From: WVXT01 sp964345635
GTDB lineage: Bacteria > UBA6262 > WVXT01
Reading direction: 5' to 3'
DNA length: 41,693 nt
NCBI GenBank assembly: GCA_964345635.1
Contig: CAYFRM010000091.1
Coordinates: 1-41,693 of the forward strand
Shown here piece after piece: positions 15,750 to 24,605 of this stretch. The translations under genes were made by a program, and so were the position numbers. Positions within the stretch are counted from its first letter, which is position 1. Every line of letters begins with the position of its first letter. Under the pieces are notes generated by a model. That model was given only the letters and a program-made list of their open reading frames with translations. It did not search any database and was not told the DNA's origin.

Positions 15750-17234
15750 ATGAATACGGTCAAGAAATTAGTAAAGAATACGGGAGCTGTGTTATTGGCC
15801 CAGGTTGCGGAACCTGCGTGTTCCTTTATATTGGTGTTATTCGTTGCCCGTTCCTTAGGCGTCTCCGGTTTGGGTAAGTTTTCTATTGCCATTTCTCTTT
15901 TTTTCATTTTTCAGACTATTTCTTCCCTGGGTTTTTCCCACCTGATTACGAGAGAAGTTGCCCGCGACAGATCAAAAGCCGGTAAGTACTTGATTAACGG
16001 CTCTTTCGTGGGACTTTTCTTTTCCGTTCTGACCGCCGGAGCAATGTGTCTGGTAGGTTATCTATTGAATTATCCGGCAGATACCGCTTTGGCCATTTAT
16101 ATTCTCAGCCTTGCTTTGATACCTGTGGTGTTTTCTTTAGTATGCCATTCGATATGTAGAGCTTTTGAAAGACTGGAATATGTTAGTATTCCATTGATAG
16201 CAGGTAATCTATTTAAAGTCGTTGTTGGTTTGCTCATTTTGTCTAAGGGCTATGGTTTGGTGGAATTAATGGTAGCAATCTTGGGCAGTCATCTTCTAAA
16301 CCTGTCTATCAGTTTCTACTTCGTTCTTAAGTGCACCGGAAGGCCACTTTTCAAAATAGATTCGGATTTTTGCAAATGGCTTGTCAAGACGACTCCCACT
16401 TTTGCTCTCATTTTTATTTTTGCTACCATCTATTGGAACGTGGACATCCTTATGTTATCCAAAATCAAGGGGGCAACAGAAGTCGGTTTCTACAGCGCTG
16501 CCTACAAATTAATGAATGTGTGGAAGATAGTTCCCCTGGCTTACCTGATGGCGTTACAACCGGTCATCTCCAGGTTATTTCAATCGTCATTAGAAAAATT
16601 CAGGATAGCTTGCACCAATTCAATCAGATACCTATTTATGGTGATGTTGCCTGTTGCCGTGGGAACTACACTTCTGAGTAAGAATTTCATACTTCTTTTT
16701 TTTAAGGAACGTTTTTTGGTTTCCGCGGATGTCTTGAGCATTCTGATCTGGACATTGGTTCCCTACACTATAAATATAACACTCGCCCACTCCCTGATTG
16801 CCAGCAATAAGCAAAAGATAAACTTGCGCTCGCTTCTCATTAGTATGACGTGTAACGTAACTTTGAATTCGATATTAATACCCAGGTTTAGTTTCCTGGG
16901 CGCAGCTATGGCTACCCTGATTTCAATCTGTATATTTTTAGGTTTACAATACGGTTTTGTCTCCCGCAATCTATTTACGTTGAACTTCTTCCAAATTGCC
17001 GGAAAACCAGTTATTTCCGCAGCCTTGATGGGAATAACTATTTCATTGCTCAGACAGTTTAGCTTATTTCTTATAGTGCCTATTGCAGCGCTGGCTTACG
17101 TTTTTTTCTTGCTAACACTCAGGCCATTTTCGCCAGCTGACAAGGAACTTTTCCGGAGGCTATGGGAAAGAGATAAGGGACTAATCGTATTGCACGCTCA
17201 GAAATCATCCGAGCATAATCCTGTAAAAGAATAA
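15750..17234 (+). CDS. Polysaccharide flippase, Wzx/MATE-like
   Basis: The 494-residue membrane protein has about 12-14 segments. Its start NTVKKLVKNTGAVLLAQVAEPACSFILVLFVARSLG and the following LGKFSIAISLFFIFQTISSLGF are typical of the polysaccharide biosynthesis flippase family (MOP superfamily). It should move the undecaprenyl-linked repeat unit across the inner membrane for the polymerase encoded just upstream. AGGAG at 15736-15740 serves the ATG. The end overlaps no other gene, and the next start is very close, consistent with one operon. Confidence 0.9.
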   Translation: MNTVKKLVKNTGAVLLAQVAEPACSFILVLFVARSLGVSGLGKFSIAISLFFIFQTISSLGFSHLITREVARDRSKAGKYLINGSFVGLFFSVLTAGAMCLVGYLLNYPADTALAIYILSLALIPVVFSLVCHSICRAFERLEYVSIPLIAGNLFKVVVGLLILSKGYGLVELMVAILGSHLLNLSISFYFVLKCTGRPLFKIDSDFCKWLVKTTPTFALIFIFATIYWNVDILMLSKIKGATEVGFYSAAYKLMNVWKIVPLAYLMALQPVISRLFQSSLEKFRIACTNSIRYLFMVMLPVAVGTTLLSKNFILLFFKERFLVSADVLSILIWTLVPYTINITLAHSLIASNKQKINLRSLLISMTCNVTLNSILIPRFSFLGAAMATLISICIFLGLQYGFVSRNLFTLNFFQIAGKPVISAALMGITISLLRQFSLFLIVPIAALAYVFFLLTLRPFSPADKELFRRLWERDKGLIVLHAQKSSEHNPVKE

Positions 17235-17265
17235 CTTTTTGGCAAAAAGAAGGAATTGTTCAATT

Positions 17266-18366
17266 ATGCGAATCGTTTTATACGCGTTTGACCATATCTC
17301 ATATACCGTACAATTGGCGGAAGCATTATCAAGGATGGAAGAGGTAATGCTCATGCTGCCCCAGCATAAGGCGGATTGGTTTGCAGAAGTGCTGGAAGAT
17401 AATTTAAATATGGAGTCTTATCATCAACCCCGGCTTCGTTATCCAACCAATCTATTAACATTATACGGAATAATCAAAAAAATAAAAGGGTTTAACCCTG
17501 ACATCGTGCACTTGCAGGGGGAGCATCCCTGGTTGAACTTGACATTGCCATTCTTAAGGCGTAGATACCCTTTGGTTATCACGATCCACGATGTGGTGTT
17601 GCACGTTGGGGACACAAGATCCAGAAGAATTCCTTCATTCGTACACAAATTGTCTTTCAAAAATGCCAATGAAATAATCGTCCATGGCGACAAACTAAAG
17701 AGGGAGATGATGGGAAAATCCGATAAATTGGACAGTAATGTCCATGTTCTGCCACGGGGCGTTAATTCTATCTACAAGAGATTTCTCAAAAGTGAAGTAA
17801 AAGAGGAAGACAATTCGATTTTATTCTTTGGCCGGATCTGGGAATATAAAGGGTTACGATATTTGATTGAGGCAGAACCGCTCATTACGGAAAGGGTTCC
17901 TGCGGCAAAGATAGTGATAGCCGGTACAGGCGAAGACTTTGGAAAATATACAAGAATGATGGTTCATAAGGAAAAATTTACTGTTCATAATCGGTTGATA
18001 CCCAGCAGTATGGTGGGAGAGTTATTCCAAAAAGCTAGTGTTGTCGTAGTTCCATATATAGAGGCGTCGCAGAGCGGAATAGTCCCCTTGGCTTATGCAT
18101 TCAAAAAACCGGTAGTGGCGACTGATGTGGGAAGTATCCCGGAAGTTGTGGAAAATGGAAGAACAGGTTATATTGTCCCTCCCAAAGACCCGGAGAAACT
18201 GGCAGAAGCTATAATTGAACTGTTGCGGAATAAGGAAAAGCGAAGAGAGATGGGAGAAAATGCTTATAAAAAAGCAGAGGACGAACTATCCTGGAATGAT
18301 ATCGCAACAAGAACAATAGAAATATATAAAAAGGCACTTCTGGATAGACAGAGAAGCTCTCATTAA
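17266..18366 (+). CDS. Glycosyltransferase family 4
   Basis: From ATG 17266 the protein has 366 residues. The frame is open to a TTG at 17239, but MRIVLYAF is the normal GT4 beginning. The N-terminal Rossmann half has HLQGEHPWLNLTLP and VITIHDVVLH. The C-terminal GT4 half has ILFFGRIWEYKGLRYLIEA, then VVVVPYIEASQSGIVPLAYAFKKPVVATDVGSIPEVV. The E(S/A)xxSG(I/L)xxxE-like site is altered to EASQSGIVPLAY, which is common in this subfamily. It adds one sugar from a nucleotide donor to the growing lipid-linked unit. Donor and linkage cannot be read from sequence. Confidence 0.9.
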   Translation: MRIVLYAFDHISYTVQLAEALSRMEEVMLMLPQHKADWFAEVLEDNLNMESYHQPRLRYPTNLLTLYGIIKKIKGFNPDIVHLQGEHPWLNLTLPFLRRRYPLVITIHDVVLHVGDTRSRRIPSFVHKLSFKNANEIIVHGDKLKREMMGKSDKLDSNVHVLPRGVNSIYKRFLKSEVKEEDNSILFFGRIWEYKGLRYLIEAEPLITERVPAAKIVIAGTGEDFGKYTRMMVHKEKFTVHNRLIPSSMVGELFQKASVVVVPYIEASQSGIVPLAYAFKKPVVATDVGSIPEVVENGRTGYIVPPKDPEKLAEAIIELLRNKEKRREMGENAYKKAEDELSWNDIATRTIEIYKKALLDRQRSSH

Positions 18367-18387
18367 ATATTAAGAAAAGGATTCGAT

Positions 18388-19743
18388 TTGAAGTTCCAAA
18401 GATTCAGGAAAATATTATACATTCTTCTTTTCTCACTTGCAGTCGTAGTATTGGCGTTTGTGGGTAACTATTTAATAACCATCTACGACATAAATCGTTT
18501 TTACTATAAAGCGTACGGTACCGATGATGGGGTTGCGTTGCGCAAATTTCCCTATCCTTATAGAGCCGCAATGACAATTTCCAGCGATATTGACGGAACC
18601 ACAACAAAGGAGGAATTCCTGGAAATTCAGAAATTTCTCAACACCAGAGAAGAGACAAGCATGGGAAAGGGAGTGGGGTTAGATATCGGTAATAGTTTCG
18701 TGATGTACGCGCCACCAACCTGCGCATTTTCGTACTTCTCGGGAAATCCGGGAAATGCGCAAATTATTAGAAGATTTATTGACTCCGGGTATATAGATGT
18801 TATGCACTCCTACGGAGAAAAGGAAGATTTTACCAGACAAGATGCAGTCACAGCAATAAGAGAATTAAACGATAATCAGCGCCGAGTTGACGTATGGGTT
18901 GACCACGCGAGGACTCCGGACAACCTGGGCGATGACACTACCTTCGGTTTAGGTGACCACCCGGAAACGGGCGCTTACCATTCTGACCTTACGAGAGCGT
19001 ATGGGATAAAATTTTTCTGGCTGGGCAGGGTTACCGCGGTTATTGGCCAGTCGGCGCCTTTAAGTTTAAAGACATTCTTCTCGATTTACGACCCCCGTCA
19101 CCCTGTTGATTCTTTGAAGAATATGGCGAAAGAATTTGCCAAGAACGTTCTGGCTATCCTGGGGAATAAAAAATATGCTATGCACAAGAATTACGACCTC
19201 ATTAGAGTAGCCGAACTGGACGACGGCCAGAAGGTTTACGAATTTATGAGATTCGATAACTTTTGGCAAGGAGTTGCCGAAGGCGCTACTTCCCGGCGCC
19301 TGGCGTACGTAATTTCCCCACGGACGCTGGAAAGGTTGAAGGAAGTTGGCGGTTATATGGTCGTCTATACCCACTTAGGAAAGAATTCCGATTGTTCACA
19401 GGTAATAGCAGAAGAAACGCAAAATCGACTGCGGGATTTGGCCAGGGAACAGGAAAAGGGAAATATTTATGTTACCACTACTTCCCGGTTATTAAACTAT
19501 TATCTTAACTACAAGTATTTAAACTGGTCGCATGAGGTTAGAGGTGAGGAAACGGTCATTACCATCTCCAGTGTGGAAGACCCGGTTTTTGGTTCATTTA
19601 CTCCTACCATCGAAGATTTGCAGGGGGTCACATTTTACGTTCCTGACAAGGATAAAGTCCGGATTTATATAAATGACAGGGAAATAACAAATATTCAAAG
19701 AAACCCACCCGATTTCAGGGAAAGAGAAAGCGTCACGATTTAG
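18388..19743 (+). CDS. Membrane-anchored polysaccharide deacetylase-like (NodB-fold) protein
   Basis: The 451-residue protein starts at TTG 18388 with AAAAGGA upstream. It has one N-terminal membrane anchor (about 9-32) and a periplasmic body. SSDIDGT at 65-71 resembles NodB motif 1 (two Asp, here D67 and D69). MHSYGEKEDF at 138-147 resembles motif 2, HSxxH, but with Glu143 in place of the second His. WVDHARTPDN near 169-178 could be motif 3. The similarity is patchy, so a divergent carbohydrate esterase, or a hydrolase of the same superfamily, is the best reading. Its place between a glycosyltransferase and an amidotransferase suggests it tailors the polymer. Confidence 0.55.
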   Translation: MKFQRFRKILYILLFSLAVVVLAFVGNYLITIYDINRFYYKAYGTDDGVALRKFPYPYRAAMTISSDIDGTTTKEEFLEIQKFLNTREETSMGKGVGLDIGNSFVMYAPPTCAFSYFSGNPGNAQIIRRFIDSGYIDVMHSYGEKEDFTRQDAVTAIRELNDNQRRVDVWVDHARTPDNLGDDTTFGLGDHPETGAYHSDLTRAYGIKFFWLGRVTAVIGQSAPLSLKTFFSIYDPRHPVDSLKNMAKEFAKNVLAILGNKKYAMHKNYDLIRVAELDDGQKVYEFMRFDNFWQGVAEGATSRRLAYVISPRTLERLKEVGGYMVVYTHLGKNSDCSQVIAEETQNRLRDLAREQEKGNIYVTTTSRLLNYYLNYKYLNWSHEVRGEETVITISSVEDPVFGSFTPTIEDLQGVTFYVPDKDKVRIYINDREITNIQRNPPDFRERESVTI

Positions 19744-19760
19744 GAAAGGGAGGGAACGGC

Positions 19761-21644
19761 ATGAGAAAAAGTAGCCTGTCCCCTTTTTTGACGGGAGAAA
19801 GCGAGAAAAAAAGTAGCCTGTCCCCTTTTTTGGCGGGAATTGTTGATGGTTCTTTTACCAGAGACGAGTCCGAACAATGGGAACAGATAAACAGAATGTG
19901 CTATTCCCTGGGGGCTTATGAGTGGTACAAGCCCGAAACATACATAAAAGGCCCCCTGGCCCTGGGACAGGCGGACTACGGGATACTTAGCAAAGATTTG
20001 CGGCCAGTAAGTAGCAGTGACGGCCGCTATACATTATTGTTTCATGGTGAAATTTACAATCATAAGGAACTAAAAAACGAAATGGGAATCGAGGAATCGA
20101 TTCCCCTGGCAAGACTTCTCCTTGCACTTCATGAAAAATATAAAAACGACCTTGTTTTTAAATTAAAAGGAGCGTTTAACATAATTATCTGGGACGATAA
20201 TGAAAAGAAATTGACCGTTGCCAATGACCGCTACGGGCTACGGCCTATTTATTATGCACAAGGCAAAAATGGACTATACCTGGCTTCGGAAGTGAAAGCA
20301 ATTTTAGCCTGCAATGACGTTTCCCAGAACATTGATCACTTTGCTATTGCCAGCCTGTTCTTTTTTGGTTTCGTAATGGAAAATAGAACTTATTTTGAAT
20401 CAATCAAATTGCTCGCCCCGGCGTCTTTGTTAGTCTTCAAAAATAACGAAGTTTCCGTCTCTAATTATTGGGACTTCAATTTTGCGGACAGAAACGAAGG
20501 TAGGACCCAGGACTATTATGAACAAAAACTGGCAGGCCTCATATTACAGGCAATAGAAAGGCATACGAAAGATGGCGCCAGAATTACCGTTCCCCTGAGT
20601 GGTGGATTGGATTCCCGGACTATCCTGGCAGGTATACCTAAAGAATACTATCCGGTAAATACGGTTACATTCGGAACGGAAGTTATGGATGACGTGAAGA
20701 TTGCCAGGCGAATATCGAACGTATTAGGGGCTGACCATCATTATCTTGAGCTCTCGCCCGAAGACATTATTAACAACGCAAAGAAGATAGTTAATATAAC
20801 CGACGGAATGATATCTTTTATCCATTCCACGGGAAATATGAAATTTGAGTTAATAAAAGACTACACCGACGTTTGCCTCGATGGGATGCAGCCCTTTGGC
20901 AGTTTCTTCAGTCCCTTTGCTATTTTCAAAAAAAAGGAGAAGTTGCTGATTGCCGATTATCTTTTTCAGCCACTTTCCAAGGATCTGGCAAAGTCTCTTT
21001 TCGTTCAACCTTATTACAGAAAAATAAGAGATTATCCCAGAGAAATTATTGCAAATATCTCTCGAAAATGTAAGGCCACATCGGCCAGCAGCATCATAGA
21101 TTATTCCATTGCTACTCAATACGTGCGCCGTTTTGTGAACTATGGCAATATTGTCAAGAGAACTCACGTGGAGGTGAGAAGTCCTTTCTTTGACAATGAC
21201 CTCGTTGATTTTATCGTTAACACGCCACCCCACGAAAGAAGGTATCAATATCTCTACACGCGAACGTTTTCACGGCTTTTCCCTGAACTTTCCAAAATCC
21301 CCTGGGAAAAGACCGGACTGCCCATTGATGCGACTAATAGCTTTGCCCAAATGACTCTCTGCCTGGCTAAGAAACGTTTAAAGAAAAAGATGGGCGGGGT
21401 TTCCCCGGTCAATCTCTTTGCCCAGTATACTCAGTGGTCCAGAAAAAATGAGAAGCTAATCAACTTTATTTACGGCACGTTGTTGGATGGGAGAGGTTAT
21501 AGCGGAAGCATCATGAATAGCAAGACCGTGGAAACCGTTCTCCGGGAACATATCAGCGGAAAATTCAATCATATGGAACTTATCTCCAGGCTTCTGACTT
21601 TTCAGTTGTGGAGTCGACTTTTTGTTAACGAAGGCGGACCGTAG
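19761..21644 (+). CDS. Asparagine-synthase-like amidotransferase with repeat-derived N-terminus
   Basis: The 627-residue protein has an N-terminal glutaminase-like domain (LFHGEIYNHKEL, NDRYGLRPIYYA, LYLASEVKAIL) and a synthetase domain with PP-loop SGGLDS at 280-285. Similar proteins occur in polysaccharide clusters and can amidate sugar uronic acids (WbpS is an example). The family normally begins MCGI(A/F)G, where Cys1 is the glutaminase nucleophile. Here that part is replaced by two tandem copies of a short repeat, giving MRKSSLSPF and KKSSLSPF just before LAGIVDG. Cys1 is therefore absent from the predicted start. The protein may use free ammonia, work with another glutaminase, or be catalytically silent. 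The start has GGGAGG upstream. Confidence 0.85.
   Translation: MRKSSLSPFLTGESEKKSSLSPFLAGIVDGSFTRDESEQWEQINRMCYSLGAYEWYKPETYIKGPLALGQADYGILSKDLRPVSSSDGRYTLLFHGEIYNHKELKNEMGIEESIPLARLLLALHEKYKNDLVFKLKGAFNIIIWDDNEKKLTVANDRYGLRPIYYAQGKNGLYLASEVKAILACNDVSQNIDHFAIASLFFFGFVMENRTYFESIKLLAPASLLVFKNNEVSVSNYWDFNFADRNEGRTQDYYEQKLAGLILQAIERHTKDGARITVPLSGGLDSRTILAGIPKEYYPVNTVTFGTEVMDDVKIARRISNVLGADHHYLELSPEDIINNAKKIVNITDGMISFIHSTGNMKFELIKDYTDVCLDGMQPFGSFFSPFAIFKKKEKLLIADYLFQPLSKDLAKSLFVQPYYRKIRDYPREIIANISRKCKATSASSIIDYSIATQYVRRFVNYGNIVKRTHVEVRSPFFDNDLVDFIVNTPPHERRYQYLYTRTFSRLFPELSKIPWEKTGLPIDATNSFAQMTLCLAKKRLKKKMGGVSPVNLFAQYTQWSRKNEKLINFIYGTLLDGRGYSGSIMNSKTVETVLREHISGKFNHMELISRLLTFQLWSRLFVNEGGP
19763..19838 (+). 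repeat. Tandem pair of AAAAAGTAGCCTGTCCCCTTTTTT repeats inside a gene start
   Basis: Copy 1 is 19763-19796 and copy 2 is 19803-19838. Both read GAGAAAAA(AA)GTAGCCTG then TCCCCTTTTTTG(A/G)CGGGA, with 2 extra A bases in copy 2. They are related to the CCTGTCAC elements at 3795 and 10192. Both copies are translated in frame as the start of the amidotransferase. Confidence 0.8.
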
Positions 21645-21647
21645 AAG

Positions 21648-22625
21648 ATGAAGGTTTTGGTTATTAGCAATATGTATCCGGGAAAAAATTCTTACCTGGG
21701 AACTTTTATAAAGCAACAGGTAGAAGATATGGAAAATGAAGATTTGCGCATGGCAAAAGTAGTGAAGAATTGGAAGGGCTATTTTGCTTACGTGCCTTTT
21801 GTTTTGAAAAATATCTTTTATTTGCTTCTCGGTTCTTATGACATAGTACACGCGTACTACGGATTCCACTCCGCTTTATTTGCAGCAGTCATAAAAAGGA
21901 GACCCCTGATAATAACCTTTGTCGGAAGCGATGCTTTAATAGAACCTTCACGCAATAAGGTATATCGCATCCTGCAAAAATTTGTCATATCGCGCTCTGA
22001 CCACATTATTGCCGTCAGTAGTAAAATAAAAGATGTCCTTGTTTCCGATTTGGGAGCAGATTCGAAAAAGATATCGGTGATTACTTTTGGCATCGACTTT
22101 GACCTTTTTAAACCCTCGCCGCAGGACAAAGTGAGGGAGAAATTGGGTTTTCCGTCTGATATGAAACTCGTTTTGTTCCCCAGTAATCCGCACAGAATCG
22201 AAAAAAGATTCGACATCTTCAACAAAGCCGTAGAATTGGTGCAAAAAGAGAACCAGAATATTCTACCGGTCATTTTGAGTAATAACAGGCGCTCTTATTC
22301 TGAGGTTCCGTTGGTTATGAATGCTTGTGACGTATTAGTATTAACTTCTGACTCGGAGGGGTCCCCTACGGTGATAAAAGAGGCTATGGCCTGTAACTTG
22401 CCTGTGGTCTCCGTTGATGTGGGCGATGCGCGAGAAGTAATCAAAGATGCTGGCAACTGCTACGTCTGCAAACAGGAGCCGGTTGATATTGCCGAAAGTA
22501 TAAAATTAGTTCTCCATAAAAACACAAGGGCTGCCGCAAGAGATAATATCAAACATTTATCGTCAAAAACGATTGCGAAAAAGATAATAGAACTTTATGC
22601 GCAAGTAACCCGGGATAGTTTATGA
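21648..22625 (+). CDS. Glycosyltransferase family 4
   Basis: The 325-residue protein starts MKVLVISNMYPGKNSYLGTFI, a standard GT4 opening. Its N-terminal part has HAYYGFHSALFAAVIK and ITFVGSDAL. Its C-terminal half has ILPVILSNNRRSY, DVLVLTSDSEGSPTVIKEAMACNLPVVSVDVGDARE, where EGSPTVIKEAMAC is the donor-binding E-x7-E signature. The gene starts 3 nt after the amidotransferase stop and overlaps the next gene by 4 nt (ATGA), so they are translated together. The sugar it transfers is unknown. Confidence 0.9.
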   Translation: MKVLVISNMYPGKNSYLGTFIKQQVEDMENEDLRMAKVVKNWKGYFAYVPFVLKNIFYLLLGSYDIVHAYYGFHSALFAAVIKRRPLIITFVGSDALIEPSRNKVYRILQKFVISRSDHIIAVSSKIKDVLVSDLGADSKKISVITFGIDFDLFKPSPQDKVREKLGFPSDMKLVLFPSNPHRIEKRFDIFNKAVELVQKENQNILPVILSNNRRSYSEVPLVMNACDVLVLTSDSEGSPTVIKEAMACNLPVVSVDVGDAREVIKDAGNCYVCKQEPVDIAESIKLVLHKNTRAAARDNIKHLSSKTIAKKIIELYAQVTRDSL

Positions 22626-23590
22626 AAATACTCATCACAGGAATAGCCGGTTTTAGTGGAATCCATCTGGCAGAGTACCTGCAGTCTCCGGATAGGCATA
22701 AGGACAATATAGAACTCTATGGTATTGATATCGCAAGAGATGTCAGCAAGGATGCTCAACCCATTCTGCACAAGGCAAAGGTCCGGGTGTGTGATCTCCT
22801 GGATAGGGAAGAGACAAAAAATACTCTACAGGATTTTGAACCCGATAGAATTTTCCACCTGGCAGGTTTAACCTTTGATGCGAATTCTCAGCAATCTCCG
22901 GAAAAATTCTATTCCACCAATGTTTTCGGGACTATCGACCTGCTGGAGTCAGTTAAGCAACTGGGAATCAATCCTGTAATCCACATTGCCTGTTCCAGCG
23001 CCGAATACGGATTAGTACTGGAAAATGAGAATCCGGTGACGGAAACCAACCATTTTCGCCCGATAAGTCCGTACGGGATAAGTAAACTTGCCCAGGACAT
23101 GGTGGGATATCAATATTATAAGAACCATGGATTGAAGATTATTCGCACCAGAGCTTTTAATATCACCGGGCCGGGAGAGAAGGAAAATTTTGTATGCTCC
23201 AACTTTGCTCGCCAGATAGCGCTGATTGAAAAAGGCAAACAAGAACCAACAATTTATGTTGGTAACTTAGATAGTAAGAGAGATTTCGTAGATATCAGAG
23301 ACGTTGTTAAGGCTTATTGGCTGGCGGTGGACAAAGGAATTTCGGGTGAAGCCTATAACCTTTGTTCTGGAAAGGGATATTCAATACGCGAGGTATTAGA
23401 TATTTTGTTACGGATGGCAAAAAGGGATATTTCTGTTAAGCAGGATCCCGGAAGAATACGGCCATCCGATATTCCCTTACAGGTTGGCAGCTTCGAAAAA
23501 TTTCAAAAACTGACGGGCTGGGAACCTATTATCTCTCTGCAAGAAACGTTAGAAGACTTGCTGAACTACTGGCGAGGAAAAGTCCAATAA
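22622..23590 (+). CDS. NAD-dependent epimerase/dehydratase, GDP-mannose dehydratase/RMD-like SDR
   Basis: The 322-residue extended SDR has the Rossmann motif TGIAGFSG at 6-13, and the catalytic residues show as CSSAEYG, YGISK (Tyr-x3-Lys) and RAFNITGPGE. The C-terminal PSDIPLQVGSFEKFQKLTGWEP is like that of GDP-mannose 4,6-dehydratase and GDP-4-keto-6-deoxymannose reductase. It probably makes or reduces a GDP-6-deoxy-hexose for the polymer. The ATGA overlap with the upstream glycosyltransferase supports a shared function. The exact reaction needs a tree of characterised members. Confidence 0.8.
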   Translation: MKILITGIAGFSGIHLAEYLQSPDRHKDNIELYGIDIARDVSKDAQPILHKAKVRVCDLLDREETKNTLQDFEPDRIFHLAGLTFDANSQQSPEKFYSTNVFGTIDLLESVKQLGINPVIHIACSSAEYGLVLENENPVTETNHFRPISPYGISKLAQDMVGYQYYKNHGLKIIRTRAFNITGPGEKENFVCSNFARQIALIEKGKQEPTIYVGNLDSKRDFVDIRDVVKAYWLAVDKGISGEAYNLCSGKGYSIREVLDILLRMAKRDISVKQDPGRIRPSDIPLQVGSFEKFQKLTGWEPIISLQETLEDLLNYWRGKVQ

Positions 23591-23607
23591 ACAAGGGGAA
23601 CGAATTT

Positions 23608-24597
23608 ATGCACTGGAAACGGAAAACGGTACTGGTAACCGGGGCGGGCGGTTTTATCGGCAGCCATTTAGCAGAAAAGTTAGTTAGTTTGGGAGCCAAA
23701 GTTAGAGCTTTCGTTCGTTACAACTCCCGTAATGATTGGGGTTTATTAGAAATTTTACCTTCCACCACGAAAGAGAAAATGGAAGTTATTATGGGTGATT
23801 TAAGAGATTCCGAAACGATTAAAAGTGTGATGAAGGATATCAATGTGGTTTTCCACCTGGGAGCTTTGATTGCCATTCCTTACTCCTATGTACATCCCCG
23901 GGAAGTAGTGGAAACCAACATTATGGGAACCTTGAATATCTTGAATGCCGCAAAAGAATATAAACCGGAAAAAATAATCCATACCTCTACGAGCGAAGTC
24001 TATGGAACGGCTCAGTACGTGCCCATTGACGAAAAACATCCCCTGCAGGGCCAATCGCCGTATTCGGCGAGTAAAATAGGCGCGGACAAGATTGCGGAGA
24101 GCTTCTACAGGTCGTATGATTTACCGGTGAACACGTTAAGACCATTTAACACCTATGGGCCACGACAATCGGCAAGAGCAGTCGTTCCCACAATTATCAC
24201 TCAAGCCCTGGCTCAAAATAGGGTATTACTGGGATCCCTGGAGCCAACAAGGGATCTATCCTACGTGGACGATATAGTCGATGGTTTTATCAGAGCAGCG
24301 GAATCGGAAAATTCTGTTGGCGAAGTTATCAATATAGGTTCTGGTTTTGAGATTTCCATTAAGGATTTGGCAAACAAGATAATTTCCTTGATAGGAAAAA
24401 AGGTAAAGATAATCTCCGACCCTGAGCGGATTAGACCGGCAAGAAGCGAAGTGGAAAGATTAATGGCTGATAATTCCAAGGCAAAAGAACTACTCGGCTG
24501 GGTACCTAAGGTTTCTCTGGACGATGGTTTGAGAAAAACCGTGGACTGGTTTTCAAAATTTCAAAACAGATATAGACCGGATATTTACACTATTTAG
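23608..24597 (+). CDS. NAD-dependent 4,6-dehydratase-like SDR (LegB-like)
   Basis: The 329-residue extended SDR has TGAGGFIGSHLAEKL at the nucleotide site. AFVRYNSRNDWGLLE follows, closely resembling the AF.LYNS.N.WG.L segment of LegB-type sugar-nucleotide 4,6-dehydratases. The catalytic region is STSEVYGTA and PYSASKIGADK. GSLEPTRDLSYVDD and RPARSEVERLMADNSKA are typical of the dehydratase branch. In the LegB pathway the substrate is a GlcNAc nucleotide, which yields a 4-keto-6-deoxy sugar. No aminotransferase or NeuB-like synthase is present in the window, so a full nonulosonic-acid pathway is not supported. It lies 18 nt after the RMD-like gene. Confidence 0.75.
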   Translation: MHWKRKTVLVTGAGGFIGSHLAEKLVSLGAKVRAFVRYNSRNDWGLLEILPSTTKEKMEVIMGDLRDSETIKSVMKDINVVFHLGALIAIPYSYVHPREVVETNIMGTLNILNAAKEYKPEKIIHTSTSEVYGTAQYVPIDEKHPLQGQSPYSASKIGADKIAESFYRSYDLPVNTLRPFNTYGPRQSARAVVPTIITQALAQNRVLLGSLEPTRDLSYVDDIVDGFIRAAESENSVGEVINIGSGFEISIKDLANKIISLIGKKVKIISDPERIRPARSEVERLMADNSKAKELLGWVPKVSLDDGLRKTVDWFSKFQNRYRPDIYTI

Positions 24598-24605
24598 GGG
24601 GGGAT

